Below are positions 15,884 through 25,025 of a DNA stretch of 64,000 nt, in pieces. The position numbers and the translations under genes are program-made. The DNA comes from Planctomycetota bacterium. Lineage in GTDB: Bacteria > Planctomycetota > UBA1135. The notes under the pieces are model-generated. The model was given only the letters and a program-made list of their open reading frames with translations. It was not told where the DNA came from and made no database searches. The DNA lies in NCBI GenBank assembly GCA_008501825.1, contig QQUA01000012.1, positions 113,838-177,837 of the forward strand, given 5' to 3'. How positions within the stretch are numbered: position 1 is the first letter of the stretch; each line of letters begins with the position of its first letter.

Positions 15884-17020
15884 ATGATTCAAGCCCAACA
15901 CCTTCCCGGCTTGCTCGGCGTTCTGGTCCTCTGTTCCGCTTCCCTGCAGGGACAACAAGCTGAAGCCGCCAATAGCCCCGTTCCGGTATCCAACTCCACG
16001 CTCCAGGATCCGAGCGAAGCGGGTAGCCCTTGGAGCTTCTACGGGGATTTTCGATTGCGCTGGGAAAGCAACGACAATCAAGGAAGCGAAGATCGTCACC
16101 GGCAGCGGATTCGATTAAGAGCGGGAGCCGGTTATCAGGTTTCGGAAGAATTGAGCCTCGGCGCCAGGTTGACTACAGGAAACCGGCAGGATCCGAACAA
16201 CCCTCACGTCGATCTCGGGCACGACGGTTTCGATCGCTGGGAGTTCAATCTTGATCGGGCTTTTCTTCACTATGAGCCTCACTGGTGGGAAAGCCTATGG
16301 ATGGACTTCGGCAAGTTTTCCAATCCGATTCGCCGCAATCCCGTCTTCGGCGAACTTATTTACGACGCCGACGTTCAACCGGAAGGCGTGGTTGCCGGAA
16401 TTCAGCAAGAGCACTGGCAACTTGTGATCGGGGAGTACGTCATCACCGAACAAAGTCTCGGCGAAGAATCCTTGTCCACCGTATTGCAAGCCTCGGGGCA
16501 ATGGCAGGATTGGAATGCATCTCTCGGCTATTTTTTCTACGGCGACGTGACGCCGGATCGCAATCAGAGCTTGATTCGAAATGACAATGCCGGCAACGCC
16601 TTGACCCCTTCGGGTCGGGACTTCGCCTCGCGCTTCGGGATTCTCCACGGCTTATTGAGTTATTCATGGGATTCCTGGGTGTTCGCCGGCGAATACTTTC
16701 AAAACCTCCGGGCTGCTTCGGGAATCGGCGATCAAGGCTTTGCCCTGGGAAGCGCTTATCAGGCCGGCGACTCCAAGTTTTATTACCAATATCAAAGCAT
16801 CGAACAGGATGCGGTATTTTCCGCCTTCGCCCAAGACGATTTCCCGACAGGAATGCAAACCAATTATCAAGGGCACGTTCTCGGTTGGAAGTACAAGATT
16901 TCCGAGCCGGTGCAACTGCATGTTTGGTTGATGGCCGCGGAACCGGAAGACGCCGCCGCCGCCGGCCTTCCCGCCGAAACCTTTTATCGGTTTCGGATCG
17001 ATTTGAATCTCAGTTTTTAA
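15884..17020 (+). CDS. Putative outer-membrane porin
   Basis: A 378-residue exported protein. The signal peptide (HLPGLLGVLVLCSASLQGQQ) is followed by a region rich in alternating beta strands with aromatic girdle residues, starting WSFYGDFRLRWESNDNQ and ending FYRFRIDLNLSF, whose terminal Phe is the usual outer-membrane barrel signature. The segment DRAFLHYEPHWWESLWMDFG resembles the 'putative porin' family (PF16930). It probably forms a 16–18-strand channel in the outer membrane; solute specificity is unknown. The ATG at 15884 gives a proper signal peptide; the frame is open further upstream but overlaps the previous gene. Confidence 0.72.
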   Translation: MIQAQHLPGLLGVLVLCSASLQGQQAEAANSPVPVSNSTLQDPSEAGSPWSFYGDFRLRWESNDNQGSEDRHRQRIRLRAGAGYQVSEELSLGARLTTGNRQDPNNPHVDLGHDGFDRWEFNLDRAFLHYEPHWWESLWMDFGKFSNPIRRNPVFGELIYDADVQPEGVVAGIQQEHWQLVIGEYVITEQSLGEESLSTVLQASGQWQDWNASLGYFFYGDVTPDRNQSLIRNDNAGNALTPSGRDFASRFGILHGLLSYSWDSWVFAGEYFQNLRAASGIGDQGFALGSAYQAGDSKFYYQYQSIEQDAVFSAFAQDDFPTGMQTNYQGHVLGWKYKISEPVQLHVWLMAAEPEDAAAAGLPAETFYRFRIDLNLSF

Positions 17021-17023
17021 AAC

Positions 17024-17053
17024 AAAAAGGCCGGCTCCGGGTGGAGCCGGCCT
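17024..17053 (-). terminator. Rho-independent terminator of the acyl-CoA dehydrogenase gene
   Basis: A perfect 11-bp stem (17028–17038 with 17043–17053, 4-base loop). Read on the minus strand it is followed by ttttgtttt. It ends the gene starting at 18311 and also lies just beyond the stop of the convergent porin gene. Confidence 0.85.
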
Positions 17054-17069
17054 AGGCAACCTGAAGGAA

Positions 17070-18311
17070 TCAGGTATTGGCGATTTCGTGTTCCAATCCG
17101 AAAGTCCGTTGGGTTTCGGTAGGAATGAAGTTGTTCAAGTAATCGAAGTTCTTGGCTTCCTTGATCAAGTTGCGGGCGATGACCATGCGCTGGACTTGGT
17201 TGGTGCCCTCGTAAATCTGCAAGATCTTGGAATCGCGATAGAACTTGGCGATCGGGTAATCTTCCATGAAGCCGTAACCGCCGAAAACCTGCACCGCGTC
17301 GGTGGCGACTTTCACCGCCGTGTCGGTGGCGAAGCACTTGCACATGGCGGCGTAGCGGGTGGTATCCCGGGAGCCGCGGTCGGCCAAAGCGGCGGTGGCG
17401 TACACCAACCAGCGGGCGGCTTCGGTTTGCATGGCCATGTCGGCCAACATGGATTGGATCATTTGGAAGGAAATGATCGGCTGACCGAACTGCTTGCGGC
17501 GGGCGGCATAAGTGACCGCGTATTCCAAAGCTCCGGCGGCGGTGCCGACGGCTTGGGCGGCAACGCCGGGCCTGGCCAAGTCCAAAGTCATCATCGAGTG
17601 TTTGAAGCCCAAGCCGGGAGTGCCGCCGAGCAGGCGATCATCCGGCAGGAAGACATTGTCATAGCCGGTTTCGGACACAGGCACCTGGCGGATGCCCATC
17701 TTGTCCTCTTCCTTGATGATGTGGAAACCTTCGTCGGTCTTCTCGCAGATGAAGGCGCTGATGCGGCGCGACTTGGAAGTCGGATCGGTCACCGCGAACA
17801 CGGTGATGATGTCGGCCCGGGATCCGTTGGTGGTCCACTTCTTCTCGCCGTTGATGCGATAGCCACCGTCGACTTTTTCCGCCCGGACGCTCAGGCCGCC
17901 GGCGTCGGAACCGGCGAATTTCTCACTCAAAGCGAAGGCACAAGCCGCTTTCCCTGCGGCCACCCGCGGCAGGTACTTGGCTTTTTGATCCGGGGTACCA
18001 CCGACCAGGATCGGAATCGAGCCCAGGGCGTTGACGGCGAAAGCCACGCCGAAGGCCGGGTCGGCCTTGGAAAACTCTTCCACGATCATGGACAGCGCCG
18101 TGATGCCCAAATTGCTGCCGCCATATTCCTCGGGGATCCAAACACCGAGCATGCCGGCGTCGACCGCCGCTTGAAAGGCTGCTTCGTTGAAGGTGCCGTC
18201 CTTGTCATGCTTGCCGGCATTCGGCAACAGGTGTTGAATGGCGATTTCGCGGGCGGCATCCCGAAGCTTGAGTTGAGCTTCGGTGAACTCGATTTTGGGA
18301 AGTTCGGGCAT
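17070..18311 (-). CDS. Acyl-CoA dehydrogenase
   Basis: A 413-residue FAD enzyme that oxidises acyl-CoA to trans-2-enoyl-CoA in fatty-acid or branched-chain amino-acid breakdown, in the cytoplasm. Family landmarks in order: IPEEYGGSNLGI, ALSEKFAGSDAGGL (substrate and FAD site), NGEKKWTTNGSRAD, LDLARPGVAAQAVGTAAGAL, ARRKQFGQPIISFQMIQ, and FGGYGFMEDYPIAKFYRD. IYEGTNQVQ holds the catalytic glutamate near the C-terminus. It is slightly longer than the usual 380 because of an N-terminal extension. The start at 18311 (MPELPKIEF) is chosen over a longer frame because it matches the family N-terminus. It is a single-gene unit with its own terminator; chain-length specificity cannot be told. Confidence 0.93.
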   Translation of the reverse strand: MPELPKIEFTEAQLKLRDAAREIAIQHLLPNAGKHDKDGTFNEAAFQAAVDAGMLGVWIPEEYGGSNLGITALSMIVEEFSKADPAFGVAFAVNALGSIPILVGGTPDQKAKYLPRVAAGKAACAFALSEKFAGSDAGGLSVRAEKVDGGYRINGEKKWTTNGSRADIITVFAVTDPTSKSRRISAFICEKTDEGFHIIKEEDKMGIRQVPVSETGYDNVFLPDDRLLGGTPGLGFKHSMMTLDLARPGVAAQAVGTAAGALEYAVTYAARRKQFGQPIISFQMIQSMLADMAMQTEAARWLVYATAALADRGSRDTTRYAAMCKCFATDTAVKVATDAVQVFGGYGFMEDYPIAKFYRDSKILQIYEGTNQVQRMVIARNLIKEAKNFDYLNNFIPTETQRTFGLEHEIANT

Positions 18312-18473
18312 GGTGTGTAAGCGGTTCCCTAGAAAGGGGTTTTGCCAGCCTCGGCGGAATCCCTGCGAACAGGGCCCCATGAAGTCTCGGGGGGTGGAAA
18401 GGCTGGCCCCAGCCTGGCAATTCTAGCGAAATCCGGCCGCCGGCTGAGCCTTCGGCACCGGGAAGTGGGGAGG

Positions 18474-18507
18474 AAAAAGCAGACCCGGCGCCGATTCGCG
18501 CCGGGTC
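18474..18507 (-). terminator. Rho-independent terminator of the BNR gene
   Basis: A perfect 10-bp GC-rich stem (18482–18491 with 18498–18507). On the minus strand it is followed by tgcttttt. It lies 28 bp past the stop of the minus-strand gene beginning at 20278. Confidence 0.8.
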
Positions 18508-18535
18508 ATGGAGTTCGGGTGGGCGACCGAAACGA

Positions 18536-20278
18536 TCAGGGGGTCAACACCAGATCGGTGACCGCTCCCAAATCGGTGAAGGAATTGAAGGCCACCGCGG
18601 TGCAGTAAAGCGGGCCGGCGTGGGCGGGAATGGGGAAGGTCGGGGTGGAGCCGGATCCGCCGCTGATGGTTCCGGACAACACACCGGGAATGTTCGACAA
18701 GGCCAAGGCGAACACCGGGTGAGTATTGTCCAGTCCGCTGTTCAGGCCGTTGGGCAGCACGAAGGCACCGCTGGCTCCGGAAATCAGGACGCCGAATTGC
18801 TTGCCTTCATCCGGGACCGGCCACAGGCTGACGTCGAAGCTAACCATGGCGCCGGGAGTGCCGAAATCGCCGACCGCGGTCAGGCTTTGCGGTCGGAAGC
18901 CCCCGGCGAAAACGTCGTTCAGGACGAAGTCGTCCGCCAACCAAGCGGCGATGTAGTTGCCGTAGGCGTCGTTGCGACAGAGACGGACTTCGTCGACGTC
19001 GCCGGTGTTCGACGACAGGGTGACCGGATTCTGCCAGGTGACGCCGGCATCCACGCTCAAAGCCGCTTCGGCGTAGTTCGGCGAAACCGCCGCACCCCAG
19101 GCCGCGGCCACGGTGCCGTCGGCTCCGGCTCGAACTTCGGGGCTACTGCCGACGCCGGTGCTTAACTGGCGTTCGCCGGTCCAGGTGGCGCCGTTGTCCA
19201 AGCTGTGAAGGGCGTAAACCTGATCCTGACCGAGGCGATTGTCTTCCCACACCACGACCGGAGTGCCGTTCGCCGCCACGGCAACGTCCGGTTGATCGAC
19301 GTCGTGCACGCTGGGGGTGTAGCCGCCTACCACTTGATCGCCGGTCCAGGTCAAACCGCCGTTGCCGGAGTAGTTCACGATCAAGACTTCCGACCCGCCG
19401 CCGACGATCAAATCGCACTGCCAGGCGGCCGCGACCTTGCCGCCGGAAACGGCGATGCTGAGGCCGTCGTCGGCTTCAAAAGTGAGTCCGGTGGCCGGAT
19501 CGAGTTGCAAATCCTGCAAGGTGAACAAACCGTTGACCGCGTCGTAAACCGAAAGAAAGACGTGATCGTCGACGCCGTTCAGGGAGTTGTCCCGCCACAG
19601 GGCGTAGATCTTGCCGCCGTCCACCGCCAAATCGATGTTGTCCACGTCGGCGATCCCATTGTGGGTGGTCGCCGCCAAGGCGGTGGCCAAGAAGTTGGCG
19701 CCACCGTCGATGGAATAGTTCAGGTACAGGCTTTCATTGAGGGTGGTGTCGTCCTCGACGGCGATCAGGAAGGCAATCAGGTCGTCGTTGCCGTTGGCCG
19801 GATCCCTGGGATCCACGGCCATGCAGACGTCTTTAATGTCATTGCCGCCGGCGGGAAGACCCTTGTGGATTTGCAAGTCGGCCGGTTGAAAACTTTGGCC
19901 GCCGTTGGCGGAAAACTGAAAGAACAAATCCTCGGTCAAGCTCGGCGGATTGCGGCGGTCGCGCCAGTAGGCGTAAACCTTTTGACTGGCCACGGCGACC
20001 GAATCGCCCATCACGAATTTGGCCTGAGGGGAACTGGCATCGTCGACCCGGACCGTGTTGCCCCATTGGATGCCGCGGCCGTCGGAGACGTTTAGGACAA
20101 TGGCTTCGCTGACGCCGTCGTGGAAAAGACTTACCGAAAGGTCACCGTCCGAGGCCACGGAATGGCCGTTGGGAAGGCCGCCGGGATCTCCGGCAAAGGA
20201 AGTGGCCCTAGGGTTTTGGGCCGAGGCGGCGGGGGCGCTTAAAGCCATCGCCAACAGGCAGAAGGGGAGTTTTCGCAT
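18536..20278 (-). CDS. Secreted BNR-repeat (sialidase-like fold) protein
   Basis: A 580-residue exported protein. The signal peptide (LPFCLLAMALSAPAASAQ) precedes a series of Asp-box turns: FSANGGQSF, SIDGGANFL, SGNGGLTWTG, SLDNGATWTGE and SVDAGVTWQN, so this is a six-bladed BNR propeller. Repeated VYAYWRDRR, IYALWRDN and VVVWEDNRLG strands carry the propeller's edge residues. The last 110 residues are a separate beta domain (FGVLISGASGAFVLPNG) of the sort used for surface attachment in Planctomycetota. Enzymatic activity is not evident. It is a single-gene unit, and its upstream gene lies 105 bp away in the same orientation. Confidence 0.68.
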   Translation of the reverse strand: MRKLPFCLLAMALSAPAASAQNPRATSFAGDPGGLPNGHSVASDGDLSVSLFHDGVSEAIVLNVSDGRGIQWGNTVRVDDASSPQAKFVMGDSVAVASQKVYAYWRDRRNPPSLTEDLFFQFSANGGQSFQPADLQIHKGLPAGGNDIKDVCMAVDPRDPANGNDDLIAFLIAVEDDTTLNESLYLNYSIDGGANFLATALAATTHNGIADVDNIDLAVDGGKIYALWRDNSLNGVDDHVFLSVYDAVNGLFTLQDLQLDPATGLTFEADDGLSIAVSGGKVAAAWQCDLIVGGGSEVLIVNYSGNGGLTWTGDQVVGGYTPSVHDVDQPDVAVAANGTPVVVWEDNRLGQDQVYALHSLDNGATWTGERQLSTGVGSSPEVRAGADGTVAAAWGAAVSPNYAEAALSVDAGVTWQNPVTLSSNTGDVDEVRLCRNDAYGNYIAAWLADDFVLNDVFAGGFRPQSLTAVGDFGTPGAMVSFDVSLWPVPDEGKQFGVLISGASGAFVLPNGLNSGLDNTHPVFALALSNIPGVLSGTISGGSGSTPTFPIPAHAGPLYCTAVAFNSFTDLGAVTDLVLTP

Positions 20279-20383
20279 GGTCGGGTCGTGGGTTCCCATG
20301 GGGAAAAGGGAGAAAGAAACCAGAGACCTTCTCCGAAGTCTACCTCAGAGGTCAAAGCCGGGCTGGAAGGAGGCGACGGCGAA

Positions 20384-23302
20384 CTAACCGCCGGCTTCCG
20401 GGTGCACCATGCCGTCATCCGGCACTTGCAAGCCCAACAAATCGCCCAATTCTTGGGTCAGACCCGCTTCTCCGACCTTCAAATACAAACGACGGGCGAC
20501 CTTTTCGGCGGTGGTCCGGTCGCCGGATTTCAGCGCCGCCGTGGCCCAAGCTTTCAACAAGCTGTCGGCGGGATCGGCCACCATTTCGGCCAGTTGTCGG
20601 TAGCCGTCGGCGGCTTCGCTATGGCGATCGAGGGCCGTGAGAGCTCGGCACCTCAAATCCTGAGCGGCGTAGAAGTCCGGCAAAGTGCGCAAGGCGATGT
20701 CCGCCTTCTCCAAGGCCAACTCCGGATCCAGCATTTCCAAGGCGGCGTTGCCGAGGACGACGTGGAAACCCGGGTGTTGCCAACCCAATTCGTCCACCAA
20801 GGCCCCGTAGTAACGGTCCGACCATTCCGGCTCCCGCTTGGCTACCAGGATGTCGCTGGCTCGGCCCCAGAAATCTTGCAACAAGCGACTTTGCGGACTT
20901 CGTCGACTCAGCTCCAGCAACAGGTCCAAGTGAGCTTCTTCGACGTCAATCTTTTCCGCTTCATTGCCATAGATGTAAGTGTCGTAAACCGTATAAATTT
21001 GATCGCTCAGGAATGCAGCGTAGAACGGCAGAAAGCTGTTCGCTTTCTCTTCGCCGCTCAAATTTTCTTGCAATGATTGAAGCAAAGCACCGGCCCGCAA
21101 ACTGGGATTGATTTCATCTAAGCGGCGGTATTCGGTGGCTCCAAGGGAAGCGATCGCCCGGGAAAGAGGCGGAGCCAGGGACAAGCCCGGTAGAGATTGA
21201 AGGTCTTCGCCGGTTCCTAAGCGCAACAAAGGGAAATCTTCCTCCGAAGCCAGCAGTAAGCCATTGGCTTCCAAGCCGAACTTCAACAGATCTTGGAGAG
21301 CCGGAAAGGAATCGCTTTGCCGTCCGGTCAAAACCAAGCGCGGGGCTCCCCAGGTTCGAGGGAGAAGCCAAAGTTCCACCTGCGGGAAATGCTCGGCGAA
21401 AATCTCGGCAGTGGCGCCGATGATGCCGGGAAGGCATCGTTCCGGATCGAAAGCCATAGCCAAAACTCCGTTGCTGCTCAGTTTGTTTCGACAAAGGCCG
21501 ATCAACGACGGCCGCAACAAATTGCGGCTCCGTTCCCAAGGAGCGAAACTCCGTAGAGCGATGAAATCCAAATCCTCGGGAGCTTCTGCAACCGAGGCAT
21601 AGACACCGTCCGGTTCCGAATTTTGCCAAGACGGGAAGTGTTGTTTCGCCACTCGGAACATTTCCGGAGGGTCGCCGGCCCAATGAACTTCTTGAATGCC
21701 GGCTTGGCGCATTTCCTGAATCACCTGGGGGTGCAACAGATCCACCAATAGAACTCGTTGCGGATCGGTGGTCAGGCTTAAAGGAAACAGGCATTCCAAC
21801 ACCAAATGTCGCCGATCTTCCAGGCTTTCCGGAGTCAGATAGTTTCGGCCTTCACCCAAGAAATAGCGGCCCATCTGCACGGTGGCTTGCCTTTGCAGAG
21901 CCCGAACCAAAGATTGCTGCGCCAAGGTCGTGGAGGGTTCAGGTTCGGCTTCCCCTTCCGCCGCCGGCGTGGTCATGACCTGCCACTGGAAGTTATCGAA
22001 AAAGGGAACGGCGGTGTTCGGAGTCTGCGGCAAGCCTCGAGCGGCTACCGCCACCAAGGCCAACGCGCAGCCGGCAATCCAACGTAACGCCGGATTCGAA
22101 GGTCGGGGCAGGGCGACGATGCAAGTGATGGCAGCGGCGGCGGCGGCCAAAGCGGCGCCTACGCCCCGCCAGGGAGTGGCCTCGGGATGTAGCCACAAAC
22201 CCCAGAGCAACCAAGCGGCTCCGATCCCGGCGTAGGTCGCGGCCAGCAATCGCCCTCGTTGCCGGCGCTCGCTTCGGGCTTGGCCGGGAAGGCCTAATGC
22301 CGCCCGCCAGGCTGCGGCGAACAACAAGACGGGAAGACCGAGGTTGCGAATCAACAGCAGCGGGACGTAGTACCAGTCCGATTGGGTCATGCGTTCTTGC
22401 GGCCGCCAATCGGCTAAGAACTGGGGCAAGAAACCCATGCCCTGAAAGGCGGTGAATCGCTCCTGTTCGGCAAGGTGACTGACCAATTCACTGCTCAGGC
22501 TCCAGCCGAAGGCGGTGGCGGCGGCGAACAGCGAAGCCCAAAACAAGGCTCCCCGGGTTTCGGCGAAACCGGCGCCGAAAGTCACGCAGGCGGCCAAGGC
22601 CAAAAAGCCCAAAGTCATCCACCGGCGCAGGTCCTGGACCGCGGCGGAACCGTCGAACAATTCTTGATAGGGGAGGAAGTAAAGCAGTCCCAAAACGGCG
22701 GTTACTGCCAGAAAGAAAACCGGCACCAGGCTCGCCCAGGGAAGTTCGATCGGCTTGTCCTCGGTTTGGGCGATCCCCGGGACGACTTCCTCCCGCCGGG
22801 GCCAGGCGCCAAGGAGCCACAACAAGCCGGCGGCGCCAAAGCCAACCGGTCCCAGGCCGACTCCGAAACTGAGGGAGAGCCCGACGGTCCATCCCAGCAG
22901 CCAAACGGTCCAGCTTCCCCCTGCCAGGGAAAACAACTGCCGGGTGGTGGCGGCGGCAACCGGAATCAAAGGCAGCATCAGGACCACGCCCAACAAGAGC
23001 AAGCCGAGCAAGGTGGGAAAACTGCGGGGAGGCCCGGCGGTCCAGGGAGCGATCTCGGGCGCCAAGGAGGGGGCGAATAATCCCAAAGCCAATAACCACA
23101 ACCAGGCCGGCAGCAAGATCCCGATCTTGCCCGGACGGTCGGCACGGCGAGCCCCCAGAGCCAGCCCGAACATCACCATCGGCCAAGCCAAAAACCTTTG
23201 CGTGGCGGTACCGCCCAAGGTCAAGGCGGCGGAATCCGCCAAACCGGCGGCAAAGGCGGCCAGGCCCAAGCTCGCCAACAACGGGGAAAGGAAAGCAGGC
23301 AT
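20384..23302 (-). CDS. Large membrane protein with spermidine-synthase-like and repeat domains
   Basis: A 972-residue protein in three parts. Residues 1–450 hold about 11–13 hydrophobic helices, including FPTLLGLLLLGVVLMLPLIP, the layout of bacterial 'fused MFS/spermidine synthase' proteins. Residues about 540–720 form a degraded Rossmann-like spermidine-synthase fold: DPQRVLLVDLLHPQ where a SAM loop would lie, and DLDFIALRSFAP. The glycine-rich SAM loop and a catalytic Asp are not clear, so aminopropyl transfer is doubtful. The C-terminal 150 residues contain TPR-like helices (YAAQDLRCRALTALDRHSEA). The ATG at 23302 shares one base with the methyltransferase stop, so the two are co-translated. 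Confidence 0.6.
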   Translation of the reverse strand: MPAFLSPLLASLGLAAFAAGLADSAALTLGGTATQRFLAWPMVMFGLALGARRADRPGKIGILLPAWLWLLALGLFAPSLAPEIAPWTAGPPRSFPTLLGLLLLGVVLMLPLIPVAAATTRQLFSLAGGSWTVWLLGWTVGLSLSFGVGLGPVGFGAAGLLWLLGAWPRREEVVPGIAQTEDKPIELPWASLVPVFFLAVTAVLGLLYFLPYQELFDGSAAVQDLRRWMTLGFLALAACVTFGAGFAETRGALFWASLFAAATAFGWSLSSELVSHLAEQERFTAFQGMGFLPQFLADWRPQERMTQSDWYYVPLLLIRNLGLPVLLFAAAWRAALGLPGQARSERRQRGRLLAATYAGIGAAWLLWGLWLHPEATPWRGVGAALAAAAAAITCIVALPRPSNPALRWIAGCALALVAVAARGLPQTPNTAVPFFDNFQWQVMTTPAAEGEAEPEPSTTLAQQSLVRALQRQATVQMGRYFLGEGRNYLTPESLEDRRHLVLECLFPLSLTTDPQRVLLVDLLHPQVIQEMRQAGIQEVHWAGDPPEMFRVAKQHFPSWQNSEPDGVYASVAEAPEDLDFIALRSFAPWERSRNLLRPSLIGLCRNKLSSNGVLAMAFDPERCLPGIIGATAEIFAEHFPQVELWLLPRTWGAPRLVLTGRQSDSFPALQDLLKFGLEANGLLLASEEDFPLLRLGTGEDLQSLPGLSLAPPLSRAIASLGATEYRRLDEINPSLRAGALLQSLQENLSGEEKANSFLPFYAAFLSDQIYTVYDTYIYGNEAEKIDVEEAHLDLLLELSRRSPQSRLLQDFWGRASDILVAKREPEWSDRYYGALVDELGWQHPGFHVVLGNAALEMLDPELALEKADIALRTLPDFYAAQDLRCRALTALDRHSEAADGYRQLAEMVADPADSLLKAWATAALKSGDRTTAEKVARRLYLKVGEAGLTQELGDLLGLQVPDDGMVHPEAGG

Positions 23303-23970
23303 CAGTCGGAATCCAGGACCAACAGGACGTTTTCGGAAAGGAGGGGCAGGACCTTTCGAAGCCGCAGCATACGCCAGCCGGCCCGTTCGGCTTCGGCAAT
23401 CAGGTCGGCCCGCCGAAGCTTGGGCCGCAAGCTGCGATGGGGAAGTCCCAGGCGATGGCGCCAGCGACGTAGAGCGTCTTTGTAATGCCAACCCGGGTAA
23501 TAGGCGACGATCGCTTTGGCCGCCATTTGCCTTAAGCCGGTCAGGGCTTCCACCCTTTCTTTGGCGTCCAAATGCTGCATGAGTCGAAAGCAAAGCACTA
23601 CCGCCTCGGTTCTGCGTTCGATGGGCGGATGGCGCAGGTCGGCGACCAGTTCCCAATGCTTGCCACCGCGGCCGGCGGCGACTTGAAGCATGGCGGCGCT
23701 CCGATCCAAGTGCAGAACGGTCACCCCTTGGGCGGCCAGGTTTTCCGTAAAGCGGCCGGTGCCGCCGGGTGCATCGATGACCAGCTCCGGCCAGCCCAAT
23801 TGCTTCAGTTCTTTTGCCAAACAGTGCCAGATTCGGTTTTGATTCCAGCGGCCCCGGCGGCCGCGAAATCGCCGGTCGTAATCAGCAGCCGTATCCTGGT
23901 CGCGGTAGAGGGCAGCCCAATCCCCTCCTTCCCGCCCTGCCCACGCCGATTCTCTGGTGTCGTCCTCCAA
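23302..23970 (-). CDS. Class I SAM-dependent methyltransferase
   Basis: A 222-residue protein with the SAM-binding order LVIDAPGGTGRFTENLA (motif I), VTVLHLDRSAAMLQVA (motif II), and AVVLCFRLMQHLD (motif IV, post-I region). The C-terminal part is basic (DALRRWRHRLGLPHRSLRPK). It resembles ubiquinone/menaquinone-type or small-molecule methyltransferases; the substrate is unknown. The only upstream start in frame is TTG at 23970, which overlaps the mutY start on the opposite strand, so the true N-terminus is uncertain. Its stop overlaps the large membrane protein by one base. Confidence 0.75.
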   Translation of the reverse strand: MEDDTRESAWAGREGGDWAALYRDQDTAADYDRRFRGRRGRWNQNRIWHCLAKELKQLGWPELVIDAPGGTGRFTENLAAQGVTVLHLDRSAAMLQVAAGRGGKHWELVADLRHPPIERRTEAVVLCFRLMQHLDAKERVEALTGLRQMAAKAIVAYYPGWHYKDALRRWRHRLGLPHRSLRPKLRRADLIAEAERAGWRMLRLRKVLPLLSENVLLVLDSD

Positions 23971-25015
23971 AAAGCCCTCCCTGGGCCAGGCTTCCCTAAG
24001 CCGGAAGCTTTTGCGCTGGTTCCGCCGGCAACGCCGGCAACTTCCTTGGCAACCCCATGGGGGAGCCTACGAAATCTGGGTGGCTGAAATCATGCTGCAG
24101 CAAACCCGGATGGAAACCGTGCTGCCCTATTTTGAGCGTTTCCACGCTCGCTTTCCCAACGTCCAGGCCTTGGCGGAGGCTTCGGAGCAAGAAGTGCTGC
24201 GGCTGTGGTCCGGTCTTGGTTATTACCGCCGGGCTCGCATGCTTCACGCCGCCGCCCGCCAAGTGGTGGAACAGTTTGACGGCGAGTTGCCGCAAAGCGC
24301 GGCTGCTTGGCGCCGTCTTCCCGGAGTGGGGGAATACACTTCCGCCGCCGTGGCTTCCCAGGCTTTTGGGGAGAGGGTGGCGGTAGTCGATGGCAACGTA
24401 AAACGCGTAGCGGCCCGCTATTTGGGTTTGGCCTTGGCCGCCGATCAACCAGCCTTGCATCGCCAAGCGGCGGAATGGGGAGCCGAATTGATGCGCGATT
24501 TGCCCCAAGCTCGAGGCGGCAGCCGGCCTGCCGGGGATTTGAATCAAGCGTTGATGTTCCTGGGCGCTTCTCGTTGTAAGCCGCGGCAACCGGATTGCGC
24601 ATCGTGTCCTATTCAAGCCGGCTGCAAGGCCGCCGCTTCGGGCCAGCCGGAGGCTTGGCCTTTACCGGCCAAAAAGAAGGCGATGAAGGACTTGCACTTA
24701 CTTTTTCTGGTCGCCGGTGAAAACCGGAGTTGGTGGTTGCAAGCGCGGCAAGAAGGCTGGAATCCAGGATTGTTCGAACCGCCGTCTTTACCGGACGGTG
24801 ATCCGACTGCATTGCGGAAGTTTTGCCGCCAACATCGAGTGGAAAGCGCTTATCAAGAAATCGGCGAAGTCCGCCACACCATTACGCATCATCGCATTCG
24901 GGCTCGAGTGCTCAAATTCGGATCTTGGGATTCGTCCTCCGGATTGGACCCGGCGGCGGTGCCCTTAAGTGCTCTAGGCAAGAAGGTCCTAGCATTGGCC
25001 GGATACCGGTCGTAG
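23957..25015 (+). CDS. mutY: A/G-specific adenine glycosylase MutY
   Basis: A 352-residue base-excision repair enzyme that removes adenine mispaired with 8-oxoguanine. The helix-hairpin-helix is LPGVGEYTSAAVAS, the catalytic aspartate follows in VAVVDGNVKRVAAR, and the catalytic Glu is in VAEIMLQQTRMETV. A [4Fe-4S] cluster is given by C-x6-C-x2-C-x5-C in CKPRQPDCASCPIQAGC. The C-terminal NUDIX-like 8-oxoG recognition domain is present and ends FGSWDSSSG. GTG at 23957 is the longest start; it lies 13 bp inside the divergent methyltransferase start, so the first dozen residues are uncertain. An SD-like aggag is not obvious. Confidence 0.94.
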   Translation: MSSSKKPSLGQASLSRKLLRWFRRQRRQLPWQPHGGAYEIWVAEIMLQQTRMETVLPYFERFHARFPNVQALAEASEQEVLRLWSGLGYYRRARMLHAAARQVVEQFDGELPQSAAAWRRLPGVGEYTSAAVASQAFGERVAVVDGNVKRVAARYLGLALAADQPALHRQAAEWGAELMRDLPQARGGSRPAGDLNQALMFLGASRCKPRQPDCASCPIQAGCKAAASGQPEAWPLPAKKKAMKDLHLLFLVAGENRSWWLQARQEGWNPGLFEPPSLPDGDPTALRKFCRQHRVESAYQEIGEVRHTITHHRIRARVLKFGSWDSSSGLDPAAVPLSALGKKVLALAGYRS

Positions 25016-25025
25016 AGGCAGACTC

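Noticed and set aside
17088..18320. Long open frame on the plus strand (about 410 codons)
   Set aside because: It is the antisense of the acyl-CoA dehydrogenase and has no family motifs; a GC-rich shadow frame.
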